From: Pseudomonas rhodesiae
GTDB lineage: Bacteria; Pseudomonadota; Gammaproteobacteria; Pseudomonadales; Pseudomonadaceae
Direction: 5' to 3'
NCBI RefSeq assembly: GCF_007858255.1
Contig: NZ_VFEU01000015.1
Coordinates: 53,770 to 117,769 of the forward strand
DNA length: 64,000 nucleotides
Below are positions 15,698-23,175 of the stretch, piece by piece; position 1 is the stretch's first letter, and every line of letters starts with the position of its first letter. Under the pieces are notes generated by a model. The model worked only from the letters and a program-made list of their open reading frames with translations, did no database searches and was not told the DNA's origin. The position numbers were made by a program, and so were the translations under genes.

Positions 15698-17839
15698 ATG
15701 AGCACCAAGAAGCCAGCTACCCCGTCCAAGAGCGAACTCGCGGGGACCGATACCCTGGACCGCGGCAATACCAACGCCAAGCTGCAGGCCCTGGAAGCCT
15801 TTCGCTCCGATGCCACCGGCCAGGCTTTGCGTACCAACCAGGGCGTGAAGATTTCTGACAACCAGAACAGCTTGAAGGTCGGCTCCCGCGGCCCGTCGCT
15901 GCTCGAAGACTTCATCATGCGTGAAAAAATCACGCACTTTGACCATGAGCGCATCCCGGAGCGCATCGTGCATGCTCGCGGTACCGGCGCCCATGGCTAT
16001 TTCCAGACCTACGAAGACCATTCGGCACTGACCAAGGCCGGATTCCTACGGACCCCCGAGCATAAAACACCGGTATTTGCGCGGTTCTCCACCGTACAGG
16101 GCCCGCGTGGTTCCGGTGACACCGTGCGCGATGTGCGCGGCTTTGCCGTGAAGTTTTTCACCGAGGAAGGCAACTTCGACTTGGTGGGCAACAACATGCC
16201 AGTGTTTTTCATTCAGGACGCGATCAAGTTTCCTGACTTCGTGCATGCGGTAAAACCTGAGCCCCATAACGAAATTCCTACCGGCGGCTCGGCGCACGAC
16301 ACTTTCTGGGATTTCGTTTCCCTGGTGCCGGAATCGGCCCACATGGTGGTGTGGGCAATGTCCGACCGCGCCATTCCGAAAAGCCTGCGCGCCATGCAGG
16401 GTTTTGGTGTGCATACCTTTCGCCTGATCAACACTGAGGGCAAGTCCAGCTTCGTCAAATTCCACTGGCGTCCGAAGGTCGGCACCTGCTCCCTGGTGTG
16501 GGACGAAGCGCAGAAGCTTGCCGGTAAAGACACCGACTACCACCGCCGCGACCTGTGGGAATCCATCGAGAGCGGTGACTACCCCGAGTGGGAGCTGGGC
16601 GTACAGATCGTCGCCGAAGAGGACGAGCATAAGTTTGACTTCGACCTGCTCGACCCGACCAAGATCATCCCCGAAGAGTTGGTGCCCATCACGCCGCTGG
16701 GCAAGATGGTGCTTAACCGCAACCCAGACAACTTCTTTGCCGAAGTCGAGCAGGTGGCGTTCTGCCCGGGTCATATCGTGCCGGGTATCGATTTCACTAA
16801 CGACCCGCTGCTGCAAGGCCGTCTGTTTTCCTACACGGACACGCAGATCAGCCGCCTGGGTGGTCCGAACTTCCATGAAATCCCGATCAATCGACCAGTC
16901 GCGCCGTTCCATAACGGCCAGCGCGACGCGCAGCACCGCAGCGTGATTGATAAGGGACGTGCCTCTTACGAGCCGAACTCCATCGATGGCGGCTGGCCGA
17001 AAGAAACCCCGCCGGGCCCGACCGACGGTGGCTTCGAAACCTATTACGAGCGCGTCGACGCCAACAAGGTACGTGAGCGCAGTGAATCGTTTGGCGATCA
17101 CTTCTCCCAGGCCACGCTGTTTTTCAACAGCATGAGCCACCACGAGAAAGAGCACATTATTGCCGCTTACAGCTTTGAGCTGGGCAAGGTCGAGCGCGAG
17201 CATATTCGTGCGCGCCAGGTGAACGAGATCCTCGCCAATATCGATTTGGAACTGGCCAAGCGTGTGGCGCAGAACCTGGGCTTGCCGGTGCCGACCAAGG
17301 GCACCGTGCCGCCACGCGAAACCTCGGTGAAAACTTCGCCGGCGTTGAGTCAGGTGAACTTGCTGTCGGGGGATATCAAGACGCGCAAAGTGGCGATTCT
17401 GGCCGCCAACGGCGTGGATGGTGCCGCGATTGATGCGTTGAAAAAGGCTTTGGAGGCCGAAGGGGCTCACGCCAAATTGCTGGGGCCGACTTCGGCACCG
17501 GTGAAGACGGCCGATGGCAAAACCCTGGCGGTGGATGCATCGATGGAAGGCATGCCGTCCATTGCGTTCGACGCGGTGTTTATTCCTGGCGGCAAAGACT
17601 CGGTGAACGCCCTGAGCGGCGACGGTGTGGCATTGCACTACGTACTGGAAGCCTACAAGCACCTGAAGGCGATTGCCGTAGGGGCGGATGTGAAGCCGCT
17701 GCTGGATCAGCTGAAGCTAGAGGCGGATGCGGGGCTGATCGTCGGCTCGGATGGCAAAGCGTTCAAGGCGTTCTTCGCCGCGATTGCACAGCACCGGGTC
17801 TGGGAGCGTGAGCCGAAGGCCAAGGCGATTCCGGCTTAA
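15698..17839 (+). CDS. katE: Catalase HPII (large-subunit monofunctional catalase)
   Basis: This 713-residue clade 2 catalase converts H2O2 to water and oxygen in the cytoplasm. The distal histidine is His92 in RIVHARGTGAHGYF, the distal Asn lies in FDLVGNNMPVFF, and the proximal heme Tyr is in RLFSYTDTQISRLG. The C-terminal part (about 560-700, KVAILAANGVDGAAIDALKK) is the DJ-1/glutamine-amidotransferase-like domain of large catalases. ATAAGGAG lies about 9 nt before the ATG. Catalases of this type are usually RpoS-controlled. The upstream CCTACTT could be a weak sigma-S -10, but I do not rely on it. Confidence 0.97.
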   Translation: MSTKKPATPSKSELAGTDTLDRGNTNAKLQALEAFRSDATGQALRTNQGVKISDNQNSLKVGSRGPSLLEDFIMREKITHFDHERIPERIVHARGTGAHGYFQTYEDHSALTKAGFLRTPEHKTPVFARFSTVQGPRGSGDTVRDVRGFAVKFFTEEGNFDLVGNNMPVFFIQDAIKFPDFVHAVKPEPHNEIPTGGSAHDTFWDFVSLVPESAHMVVWAMSDRAIPKSLRAMQGFGVHTFRLINTEGKSSFVKFHWRPKVGTCSLVWDEAQKLAGKDTDYHRRDLWESIESGDYPEWELGVQIVAEEDEHKFDFDLLDPTKIIPEELVPITPLGKMVLNRNPDNFFAEVEQVAFCPGHIVPGIDFTNDPLLQGRLFSYTDTQISRLGGPNFHEIPINRPVAPFHNGQRDAQHRSVIDKGRASYEPNSIDGGWPKETPPGPTDGGFETYYERVDANKVRERSESFGDHFSQATLFFNSMSHHEKEHIIAAYSFELGKVEREHIRARQVNEILANIDLELAKRVAQNLGLPVPTKGTVPPRETSVKTSPALSQVNLLSGDIKTRKVAILAANGVDGAAIDALKKALEAEGAHAKLLGPTSAPVKTADGKTLAVDASMEGMPSIAFDAVFIPGGKDSVNALSGDGVALHYVLEAYKHLKAIAVGADVKPLLDQLKLEADAGLIVGSDGKAFKAFFAAIAQHRVWEREPKAKAIPA

Positions 17840-17864
17840 GGCAGGAGTTGCTAGTTAGATAGCT

Positions 17865-17936
17865 ATCGGGGGCAAGCCCCCTCCCACATTTGAATGTATT
17901 CACAGTTCAATGTGTGGGAGGGGGCTTGCCCCCGAT
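17865..17936. repeat. REPIN (inverted REP pair)
   Basis: ATCGGGGGCAAGCCCCCTCC and its inverse GGAGGGGGCTTGCCCCCGAT flank a 30-bp spacer. The whole unit, including the left flank TTAGATAGCT, recurs at 40582-40656 with the spacer in reverse orientation. Confidence 0.85.
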
Positions 17937-17945
17937 GCTTTTACT

Positions 17946-18665
17946 TCACTGCGCCTTGCGCGGAATCAGCACGATCTGCGCCGGGATCTTCTTCAGAATC
18001 TGCCGGTGAATCTTCAGGTCATATCCCGAATCAATGCGCTTCACCCGTTTGGTCAGCAGGTTGGCCAGCCACGGGTAATCTTCTGTGCGCGGCACCTGGA
18101 TGCTCACGTCGCACTGGTAATTCACCACGTCGGTGGCGATGGCGTCGAGCTGATGGCGCATGTCTTCGATGTTGGTGAGGTTCAACGCCACGGTGGTGCT
18201 CGGTGCTGCCGGGTCGATGACCTTCGCGGCGGGCTTGGCTTCGGCGGCTTTAAGGGCCTCTTCGGCTTGATCCAGCTCGGCTTTACGGGCGTGGGTGATA
18301 GCGCTGTTGACGCCGCCGGTCAGCGCCGGTGCTTTTGGCATCAATGCCCGGGCGCGGCTCAAGGCGGTGGCGGCCGCGTTGACGTCGCCTTTTTGCAGCA
18401 CGATCTGGCTGCGTTGTAGATAGGCTTCGGCCAGTTGGCGCTGGTAGGTTTCCAGCGCCGGATCATTGGGCGTCTGGGCCTGCAGGGTGGCGAGTTGGTC
18501 TTCGGCGGTGGCCAACTCACTGCTGGCCAGGTTTTGCTCCAGCTGCGCGATGGCCGCAGCACGCGGGTCCGTGGCCTCCGGGGCAGCGGGCGGTGTGCTT
18601 TGACAGGCACCCAGCAGCAGGGAAAATGCGGCAAGGAGCAGATAACGTGCGGTGAACGGCTTCAT
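17946..18665 (-). CDS. Predicted TPR-like lipoprotein (PA5502-like)
   Basis: This 239-residue protein has a lipoprotein signal with lipobox LLLGAC, Cys21 being the acylated residue. The mature part has two or three helical repeats in the style of TPRs (AIAQLEQNLASSELATAEDQ, then LETYQRQLAEAYLQR). It ends in a domain containing DVVNYQCDVSIQVPRTED and a basic C-terminus. I do not know its function. It sits between katE and znuB on the minus strand, as PA5502 does in P. aeruginosa. Confidence 0.8.
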   Translation of the reverse strand: MKPFTARYLLLAAFSLLLGACQSTPPAAPEATDPRAAAIAQLEQNLASSELATAEDQLATLQAQTPNDPALETYQRQLAEAYLQRSQIVLQKGDVNAAATALSRARALMPKAPALTGGVNSAITHARKAELDQAEEALKAAEAKPAAKVIDPAAPSTTVALNLTNIEDMRHQLDAIATDVVNYQCDVSIQVPRTEDYPWLANLLTKRVKRIDSGYDLKIHRQILKKIPAQIVLIPRKAQ

Positions 18666-18702
18666 TCCTGCGACTCTCTATTTGCGCAAAAAGCGAGCAA
18701 GT

Positions 18703-19491
18703 CTACACCCCTCGACGGGGCAGGACAAAACTCAGCAGAAACAGGGCGGCGGCGGTGACCACGATCGATGGTCCGGCCGGAGTGTCCTTGAACCACGACA
18801 ACGCCAGGCCCCCACACACCGCAAGCATCCCCAGCAGGCTGGCGCCAATCGCCATTTGCTCCGGCGAGCGGGCGTGACGCTGAGCGGCCGCGGCGGGGAT
18901 GATCAGCAACGATGTGATCAACAATACGCCGACAATCTTCATCGCGACAGCAATCACCACAGCGATCAATAACATCAAGGCCATGCGCAGTGCGGGTACC
19001 GGCAAGCCTTCGACCCTGGCCAGTTCCTCATGCACGGTGATCGCCAGCAGCGGGCGCCACAGCGTCACCAGCAACACCAGCACCATTGCACTGCCGCCGA
19101 GGATCCAGGCCAGGTCGGTGGGGCTGATTGCCAGCAGATCGCCGAACAGGTAAGCCATCAGGTCGATGCGCACTTCATGCATAAAGCTCAGCACCACCAG
19201 GCCCAGGGACAAGGTGCTCGGTGCCAAGATCCCCAGCAAGGTGTCGGAAGCCAGCGGCTGGCGCTGTTGCAGCGTCACCAATAGCACGGCCAGCAGCAGG
19301 CAGCCGGCGGTTACGGCGATGGTTGGGCTCACATCCAACAGGAAGCCCATGGCTACGCCCAGCAGCGCGGCGTGTGACAAGGTGTCGCCGAAATAGGCCA
19401 TGCGCCGCCAGACCACGAACGAGCCCAGAGGGCCCGCGACCAGTGCCAGAGCCAAGCCTGCCAGCAGGGCGTAGAGCAGAAAATCAGCCAT
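18703..19491 (-). CDS. znuB: Zinc ABC transporter permease
   Basis: This 262-residue ABC-3 family membrane protein has about eight hydrophobic segments. It begins MADFLLYALLAGLALALVAG and includes RRMAYFGDTLSHAALLGVAMG, the conserved His/Ser region of metal permeases. The ATG at 19491 overlaps znuC by 8 nt. A longer in-frame extension upstream is a shadow of znuC. It forms the channel for zinc import with ZnuC and ZnuA. Confidence 0.94.
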   Translation of the reverse strand: MADFLLYALLAGLALALVAGPLGSFVVWRRMAYFGDTLSHAALLGVAMGFLLDVSPTIAVTAGCLLLAVLLVTLQQRQPLASDTLLGILAPSTLSLGLVVLSFMHEVRIDLMAYLFGDLLAISPTDLAWILGGSAMVLVLLVTLWRPLLAITVHEELARVEGLPVPALRMALMLLIAVVIAVAMKIVGVLLITSLLIIPAAAAQRHARSPEQMAIGASLLGMLAVCGGLALSWFKDTPAGPSIVVTAAALFLLSFVLPRRGV

Positions 19492-20269
19492 GCTTGCAGC
19501 TATCTCCGTGAACGTGGGTATGGGGGACGCTCGGGTCGTCGACCACCGCGCCATGCAGGTCATGGGCGTGGTCATGATGGTGATGGTAAATCGCCAGGCT
19601 TTGCGCGTTTTTGCCGAACAACTCGACAAATGCCGGGTCGCCGCTGACTTGTTCCGGGTGGCCCGAGCAGCACACATGGCGGTTGAGGCATACCACTTGG
19701 TCGGTGGTGCTCATCACCAGATGCAGATCGTGGGACACCATCAGCACGCCGCAGCCGTGGCGGTCGCGCAGGCGGGTGATCAGGCTATACAGTTCGGCCT
19801 GGCCGGCGACGTCGACGCCCTGCACGGGCTCGTCCAGCACCAGCAGCTCCGGTTCGCGCAGCAGCGCGCGGGCCAGCAGCACGCGTTGCATTTCGCCGCC
19901 GGAAATACTTTGTACCGGGCTGTCGATCACCTGTTCGGCGCCGACTTCCTTAAGTGCGGCTTGGGCGCGGGCGCGGTCTACGCCGGGCACCAGACGCAGG
20001 AAGCGCAATACGGACAGCGGCAGAGTTGGATCCACATGCAGTTTCTGCGGCATATAGCCCACGCGTAGCTTGGGCTTGCGCCACACACTGCCACTGTCGG
20101 GCTTGAGCAGGCCGAGCACGGCGCGCACCAGCGTGGTCTTGCCGGCACCGTTAGGGCCGATCAGTGTGACGATCTGCCCCGGCTCCACGCTCAGTGCGAT
20201 GTTATCCAGCACGTTTTGCCCGGCGAACTTGACGCCGACCTGCTCCAGACGGATTAACGCGTTGCTCAT
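19484..20269 (-). CDS. znuC: Zinc ABC transporter ATP-binding protein
   Basis: This 261-residue ATPase has Walker A GPNGAGKTTL, signature ISGGEMQRVLLARAL and Walker B ELLVLDEPVQGVD. Its tail is histidine-rich (IYHHHHDHAHD), common in zinc-transport ATPases and possibly a metal sensor. The ATG at 20269 shares one base with the zur stop. An ATG eight codons upstream would extend into zur and lacks support. Confidence 0.95.
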   Translation of the reverse strand: MSNALIRLEQVGVKFAGQNVLDNIALSVEPGQIVTLIGPNGAGKTTLVRAVLGLLKPDSGSVWRKPKLRVGYMPQKLHVDPTLPLSVLRFLRLVPGVDRARAQAALKEVGAEQVIDSPVQSISGGEMQRVLLARALLREPELLVLDEPVQGVDVAGQAELYSLITRLRDRHGCGVLMVSHDLHLVMSTTDQVVCLNRHVCCSGHPEQVSGDPAFVELFGKNAQSLAIYHHHHDHAHDLHGAVVDDPSVPHTHVHGDSCKHG

Positions 20270-20751
20270 CAAGCCCCCTGGCAACCCGAGCACAAACCGA
20301 CCACTTCGACCGTTTGCCCTTCGACTCGGAAGCCAACGTCGGCGGCGCTGTGGATAATCGCGTCGCTGATGCTTTTTTGTTCAAGCTCGATGGCCGCATG
20401 GCACACGCGGCAGATCAGGAACTGGCCCTGGTGCGCATGCTCTGGGTGGTTGCAACCGACAAACGCGTTGAGGGAGGCGATACGATGGACCAGGCCGTTT
20501 TCCAGCAGGAAATCCAGCGCGCGATAAACCGTAGGCGGCGCGGCGCGGCGGCCGTCCTGCTCGCTGAGCACGCCGAGAATGTCGTAGGCACCCAGCGGTT
20601 TGTGGCTCTGCCAGACCAATTCCAGCACGCGCCGCCGCAGGGCGGTCAGGCGCAGGCCTTGGCGTGCGCACAGCGCATCGGCCTCCGACAGCGCGCTGTG
20701 CACGCAGTGAGAGTGGTCGTGGGGACGGCTGGCAAGCGGTGTTATAGGCAT
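20269..20751 (-). CDS. zur: Zinc uptake regulator Zur (Fur family)
   Basis: This 160-residue repressor has an N-terminal winged helix (RQGLRLTALRRRVLELVW, then PTVYRALDFLLENGLVHRI). The metal region has the structural Cys pairs CRVC (in FLICRVCHAAIEL) and CSGC near the C-terminus. His residues in DHSHC, HPEHAHQG are probable Zn ligands. It is first in the zur-znuC-znuB operon and divergent from znuA. It represses these genes when zinc is plentiful. Confidence 0.94.
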   Translation of the reverse strand: MPITPLASRPHDHSHCVHSALSEADALCARQGLRLTALRRRVLELVWQSHKPLGAYDILGVLSEQDGRRAAPPTVYRALDFLLENGLVHRIASLNAFVGCNHPEHAHQGQFLICRVCHAAIELEQKSISDAIIHSAADVGFRVEGQTVEVVGLCSGCQGA

Positions 20752-20778
20752 GAGCGGCGACAGATATTTGATAGAGAC

Positions 20779-20791
20779 GTTATTATGTTAC
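20779..20791. promoter_or_regulatory. Probable Zur operator between zur and znuA
   Basis: GTTATTATGTTAC lies in the 67-nt divergent gap. It resembles the AT-rich dyad core (GTTATAnTATAAC) of gamma-proteobacterial Zur boxes. The location between two Zur targets supports the call, but the symmetry is imperfect. Confidence 0.5.
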
Positions 20792-20818
20792 CCGTTCCTA
20801 CGCCATTGAGTGGTCATC

Positions 20819-21736
20819 GTGTCCCGACTTTTTCCCGTTTTTGTCGTATTTGTCACCAGTTTATTCATTGCCGGCGCCGCTCAGGCCGACGTCAAGGTGC
20901 TCACCAGCATCAAGCCGTTGCAGCTGATCGCCGCTGCGGTGCAGGACGGCGTGGCGGTTCCGGAAGTGCTGTTGCCGCCGGGCGCGTCGCCGCATAACTT
21001 CGCCTTGCGCCCATCCGACGTACGGCGTGTGCAGTCGGTCGACCTGCTGTATTGGATCGGGCCGGACATGGAAACCTTCCTGCCACGCGTGCTCAAAAAT
21101 CGTACAGCCACAACTGTGGCCGTGCAGGATTTGCCTGGCATGCAATTGCGCCGTTTCGCCGAAGATAGCCATTCCCACGCCGATGAAGACGAACATGATC
21201 ACGATCACCGTCCGGGCAGCGTGGATGCCCACTTGTGGCTATCGACAGTGAACGCCCGTGTGATTGCCGCGCGCATGGCCTCCGATCTCGCCAGCGCCGA
21301 CCCTGCCAATGCCGCACGTTATCAGAGCAACGCCAAGGCTTTCGCCGCACGCCTGGATGCGTTGGACGCGCGCTTGAAGACACGTCTGGCCGGCATCGGC
21401 GACAAGCCCTACTTCGTCTTTCACGAAGCCTTCGATTACTTCGAAGCTGCCTACGGCCTCAAGCATGCCGGCGTGTTCAGTGTTGCCGCCGAAGTACAGC
21501 CGGGGGCTCAGCATGTCGCGGCAATGCGTACGCGGTTGCAGGAAGTGGGCAAAACCTGTGTGTTCAGCGAACCGCCGCTGCGTCCGCGTTTGGCTGAAAC
21601 CCTGGTGGCAGGGTTGCCGGTAAAACTGGCGGAATTGGATGCTTTGGGCGGTTACACCCCGGCAACCGCGCAAGGTTATGAGCAGGTGCTGGAAAAGTTG
21701 GGTAATGACCTGGCTGGGTGCCTGGAGTCGTTGTAA
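20819..21736 (+). CDS. znuA: Zinc ABC transporter substrate-binding protein
   Basis: This 305-residue periplasmic cluster A-I binding protein has a signal peptide (residues 1 to about 23, cut near AQA-DVK). Zn-binding His residues lie in GASPHNFALRPSD, DAHLWLS and FVFHEAFDYF. The acidic His-rich loop typical of ZnuA is present (DSHSHADEDEHDHDH). Two GTG codons can start the frame: 20810 and 20819. I prefer 20819, which gives MSRLFPVFVV, because it fits the signal peptide. Neither has a strong SD. Confidence 0.93.
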   Translation: MSRLFPVFVVFVTSLFIAGAAQADVKVLTSIKPLQLIAAAVQDGVAVPEVLLPPGASPHNFALRPSDVRRVQSVDLLYWIGPDMETFLPRVLKNRTATTVAVQDLPGMQLRRFAEDSHSHADEDEHDHDHRPGSVDAHLWLSTVNARVIAARMASDLASADPANAARYQSNAKAFAARLDALDARLKTRLAGIGDKPYFVFHEAFDYFEAAYGLKHAGVFSVAAEVQPGAQHVAAMRTRLQEVGKTCVFSEPPLRPRLAETLVAGLPVKLAELDALGGYTPATAQGYEQVLEKLGNDLAGCLESL

Positions 21737-21752
21737 GTGTCAGCGCAGATCA

Positions 21753-21783
21753 AATGCGGGAAGGGTTTGCCCCTTCCCGCATT
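21753..21783. terminator. Bidirectional terminator between znuA and thrB
   Basis: AATGCGGGAAGGG, a TTTG-type loop and CCCCTTCCCGCATT form a strong stem between the convergent genes. It is the twin of the hairpin at 2752-2783. Confidence 0.65.
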
Positions 21784-21800
21784 GTTGACCGGATCGGCGC

Positions 21801-22754
21801 TTAGAGCGCGAATGGCAGGTTGACCGTGACCTGCTGACGCTGCGCCAGGCGATGTTCGAACTCGGCGGGATCGTGAATGAGAACATCCTGCCCGGCAAAC
21901 GACTCGGCCGCGATCAAGCGCGAGAGCCAGAAGCGTACACACGCTACCCGCAGCATGGTCGGCCACAGTTCGGCTTCCTTGGCGGTAAATGGCCGCAGGC
22001 TCGCGTAGGCGCCCAACAGTGCGCGAGCGCGGGGTGCGTCGATCACACCGTCGGCGTCGGAACACCAGTCGTTCAGGGCAATCGCCACGTCGTACAGCAT
22101 CGGGCCCGAGCAGGCGTTGTAGAAGTCGATCAGGCCGGTCAGATGTGTGCCTTCGAACATCGCGTTGTCGCGGAACAGGTCCGCGTGCACGTTGGCCCGA
22201 GGCAAGGCGAGGATCTGATCCTTATGGGCGGCGATTTCATCCAGCGCGCCTTGCAACAGGCGCTGTTGGGCATCGTTAAGATGTGAAATCAGTTGGTTGC
22301 CCTCACTGAGCATCCAGTCCAACCCGCGATCGGTCTTACGTTCCAGCACCTTGTCGCCCTGAGTTGCCAGATGCAGGTGACCGAGCAATTCGCCGACCTG
22401 GGCGCAGTGCTGGGCATTGGCATCTTTGATGTGCTTGCCGGCCAGGCGCGGCTGCAACAGCGCCGGTTTGCCGGCCAGTTCGCGCAGGGCCACGCCATCG
22501 GTTGTACGCAGGGCGTATGGCACGGGCAGGTTGGCGTCGTGGAGTACGTCCAGCAGCTCGATGAAGAACGGCATTTCCTGCACCGGGCCGCGCTCAACCA
22601 GGGTCAGGACAAACTCGCCCTGCTCCAGACTGATAAAGAAGTTGGTGTTTTCGCTACCAGCGGCAATCCCCTGAAAGTCAAGCAGGCGGCCGAGCCCATA
22701 AGGGGCAAGAAAGGTTTCCAGCTCGGGCCGAGCCAGGGGGGTAAACACAGACAT
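21801..22754 (-). CDS. thrB: Homoserine kinase, type II (aminoglycoside-phosphotransferase fold)
   Basis: This 317-residue kinase phosphorylates homoserine for threonine synthesis. It has the APH/choline-kinase plan: a nucleotide loop near GSENTNFFISLEQGEFVLTL, the catalytic loop NVHADLFRDNAMFEG and the metal-binding LTGLIDFYNACSG. This length and these motifs match the ThrB of Pseudomonas, which is unrelated to the GHMP-type ThrB of E. coli. It probably forms an operon with the DUF2782 gene upstream. Confidence 0.93.
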   Translation of the reverse strand: MSVFTPLARPELETFLAPYGLGRLLDFQGIAAGSENTNFFISLEQGEFVLTLVERGPVQEMPFFIELLDVLHDANLPVPYALRTTDGVALRELAGKPALLQPRLAGKHIKDANAQHCAQVGELLGHLHLATQGDKVLERKTDRGLDWMLSEGNQLISHLNDAQQRLLQGALDEIAAHKDQILALPRANVHADLFRDNAMFEGTHLTGLIDFYNACSGPMLYDVAIALNDWCSDADGVIDAPRARALLGAYASLRPFTAKEAELWPTMLRVACVRFWLSRLIAAESFAGQDVLIHDPAEFEHRLAQRQQVTVNLPFAL

Positions 22755-22810
22755 GGTTAAAACTGCCAGTACGGGCGCCGCGGTGGACGGCGCCGATTGA
22801 AGTTAAGAAG

Positions 22811-23101
22811 TCATTTCCATTCAAAGATCTTCCATGACGGGATCAGCATATCCGGCTGGTCGGAGCGGATGAAGTTCGCATCGGTTCCGTCTGCGCGCAC
22901 CAGGAAATAGGGCGGGCCCTTCTTAGGGATCACCTTGATTGCGTACAGGAAGCCATTCTGACGATATTCCTGAATAGTCTTGTCGCCTTCGGTGCGAATG
23001 GTAACTTGCGGGTCGCCCGAAGGCGCATCGTCTGCCGCCATGGCAGCCATCGGAGCGAGTGCGATCAAGCCGGTCAACAGCAGGCGATTGAATGTACGCA
23101 T
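22811..23101 (-). CDS. DUF2782 family exported protein
   Basis: This 96-residue protein has a signal peptide of about 22 residues (MRTFNRLLLTGLIALAPMAA, cut near MA-ADD). The mature domain is IRTEGDKTIQEYRQNGFLYA followed by IKVIPKKGPPYFLV. It matches DUF2782 (PA5494 type), conserved beside thrB and polA in Pseudomonas. The function is unknown. Its start is 62 nt from the divergent polA frame and 74 nt from the polA ATG. Confidence 0.85.
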   Translation of the reverse strand: MRTFNRLLLTGLIALAPMAAMAADDAPSGDPQVTIRTEGDKTIQEYRQNGFLYAIKVIPKKGPPYFLVRADGTDANFIRSDQPDMLIPSWKIFEWK

Positions 23102-23175
23102 GATAACCTTGTCCCTTTGTTTTCATTGGTCCGGCTATTCTAGCGCCTGACCCGCCGAAAAGGTTGATCCTGCTC

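Noticed and set aside
16046..17662. 538-codon open frame antisense to katE
   Set aside because: The sense strand encodes a complete catalase. The antisense product has no family features.
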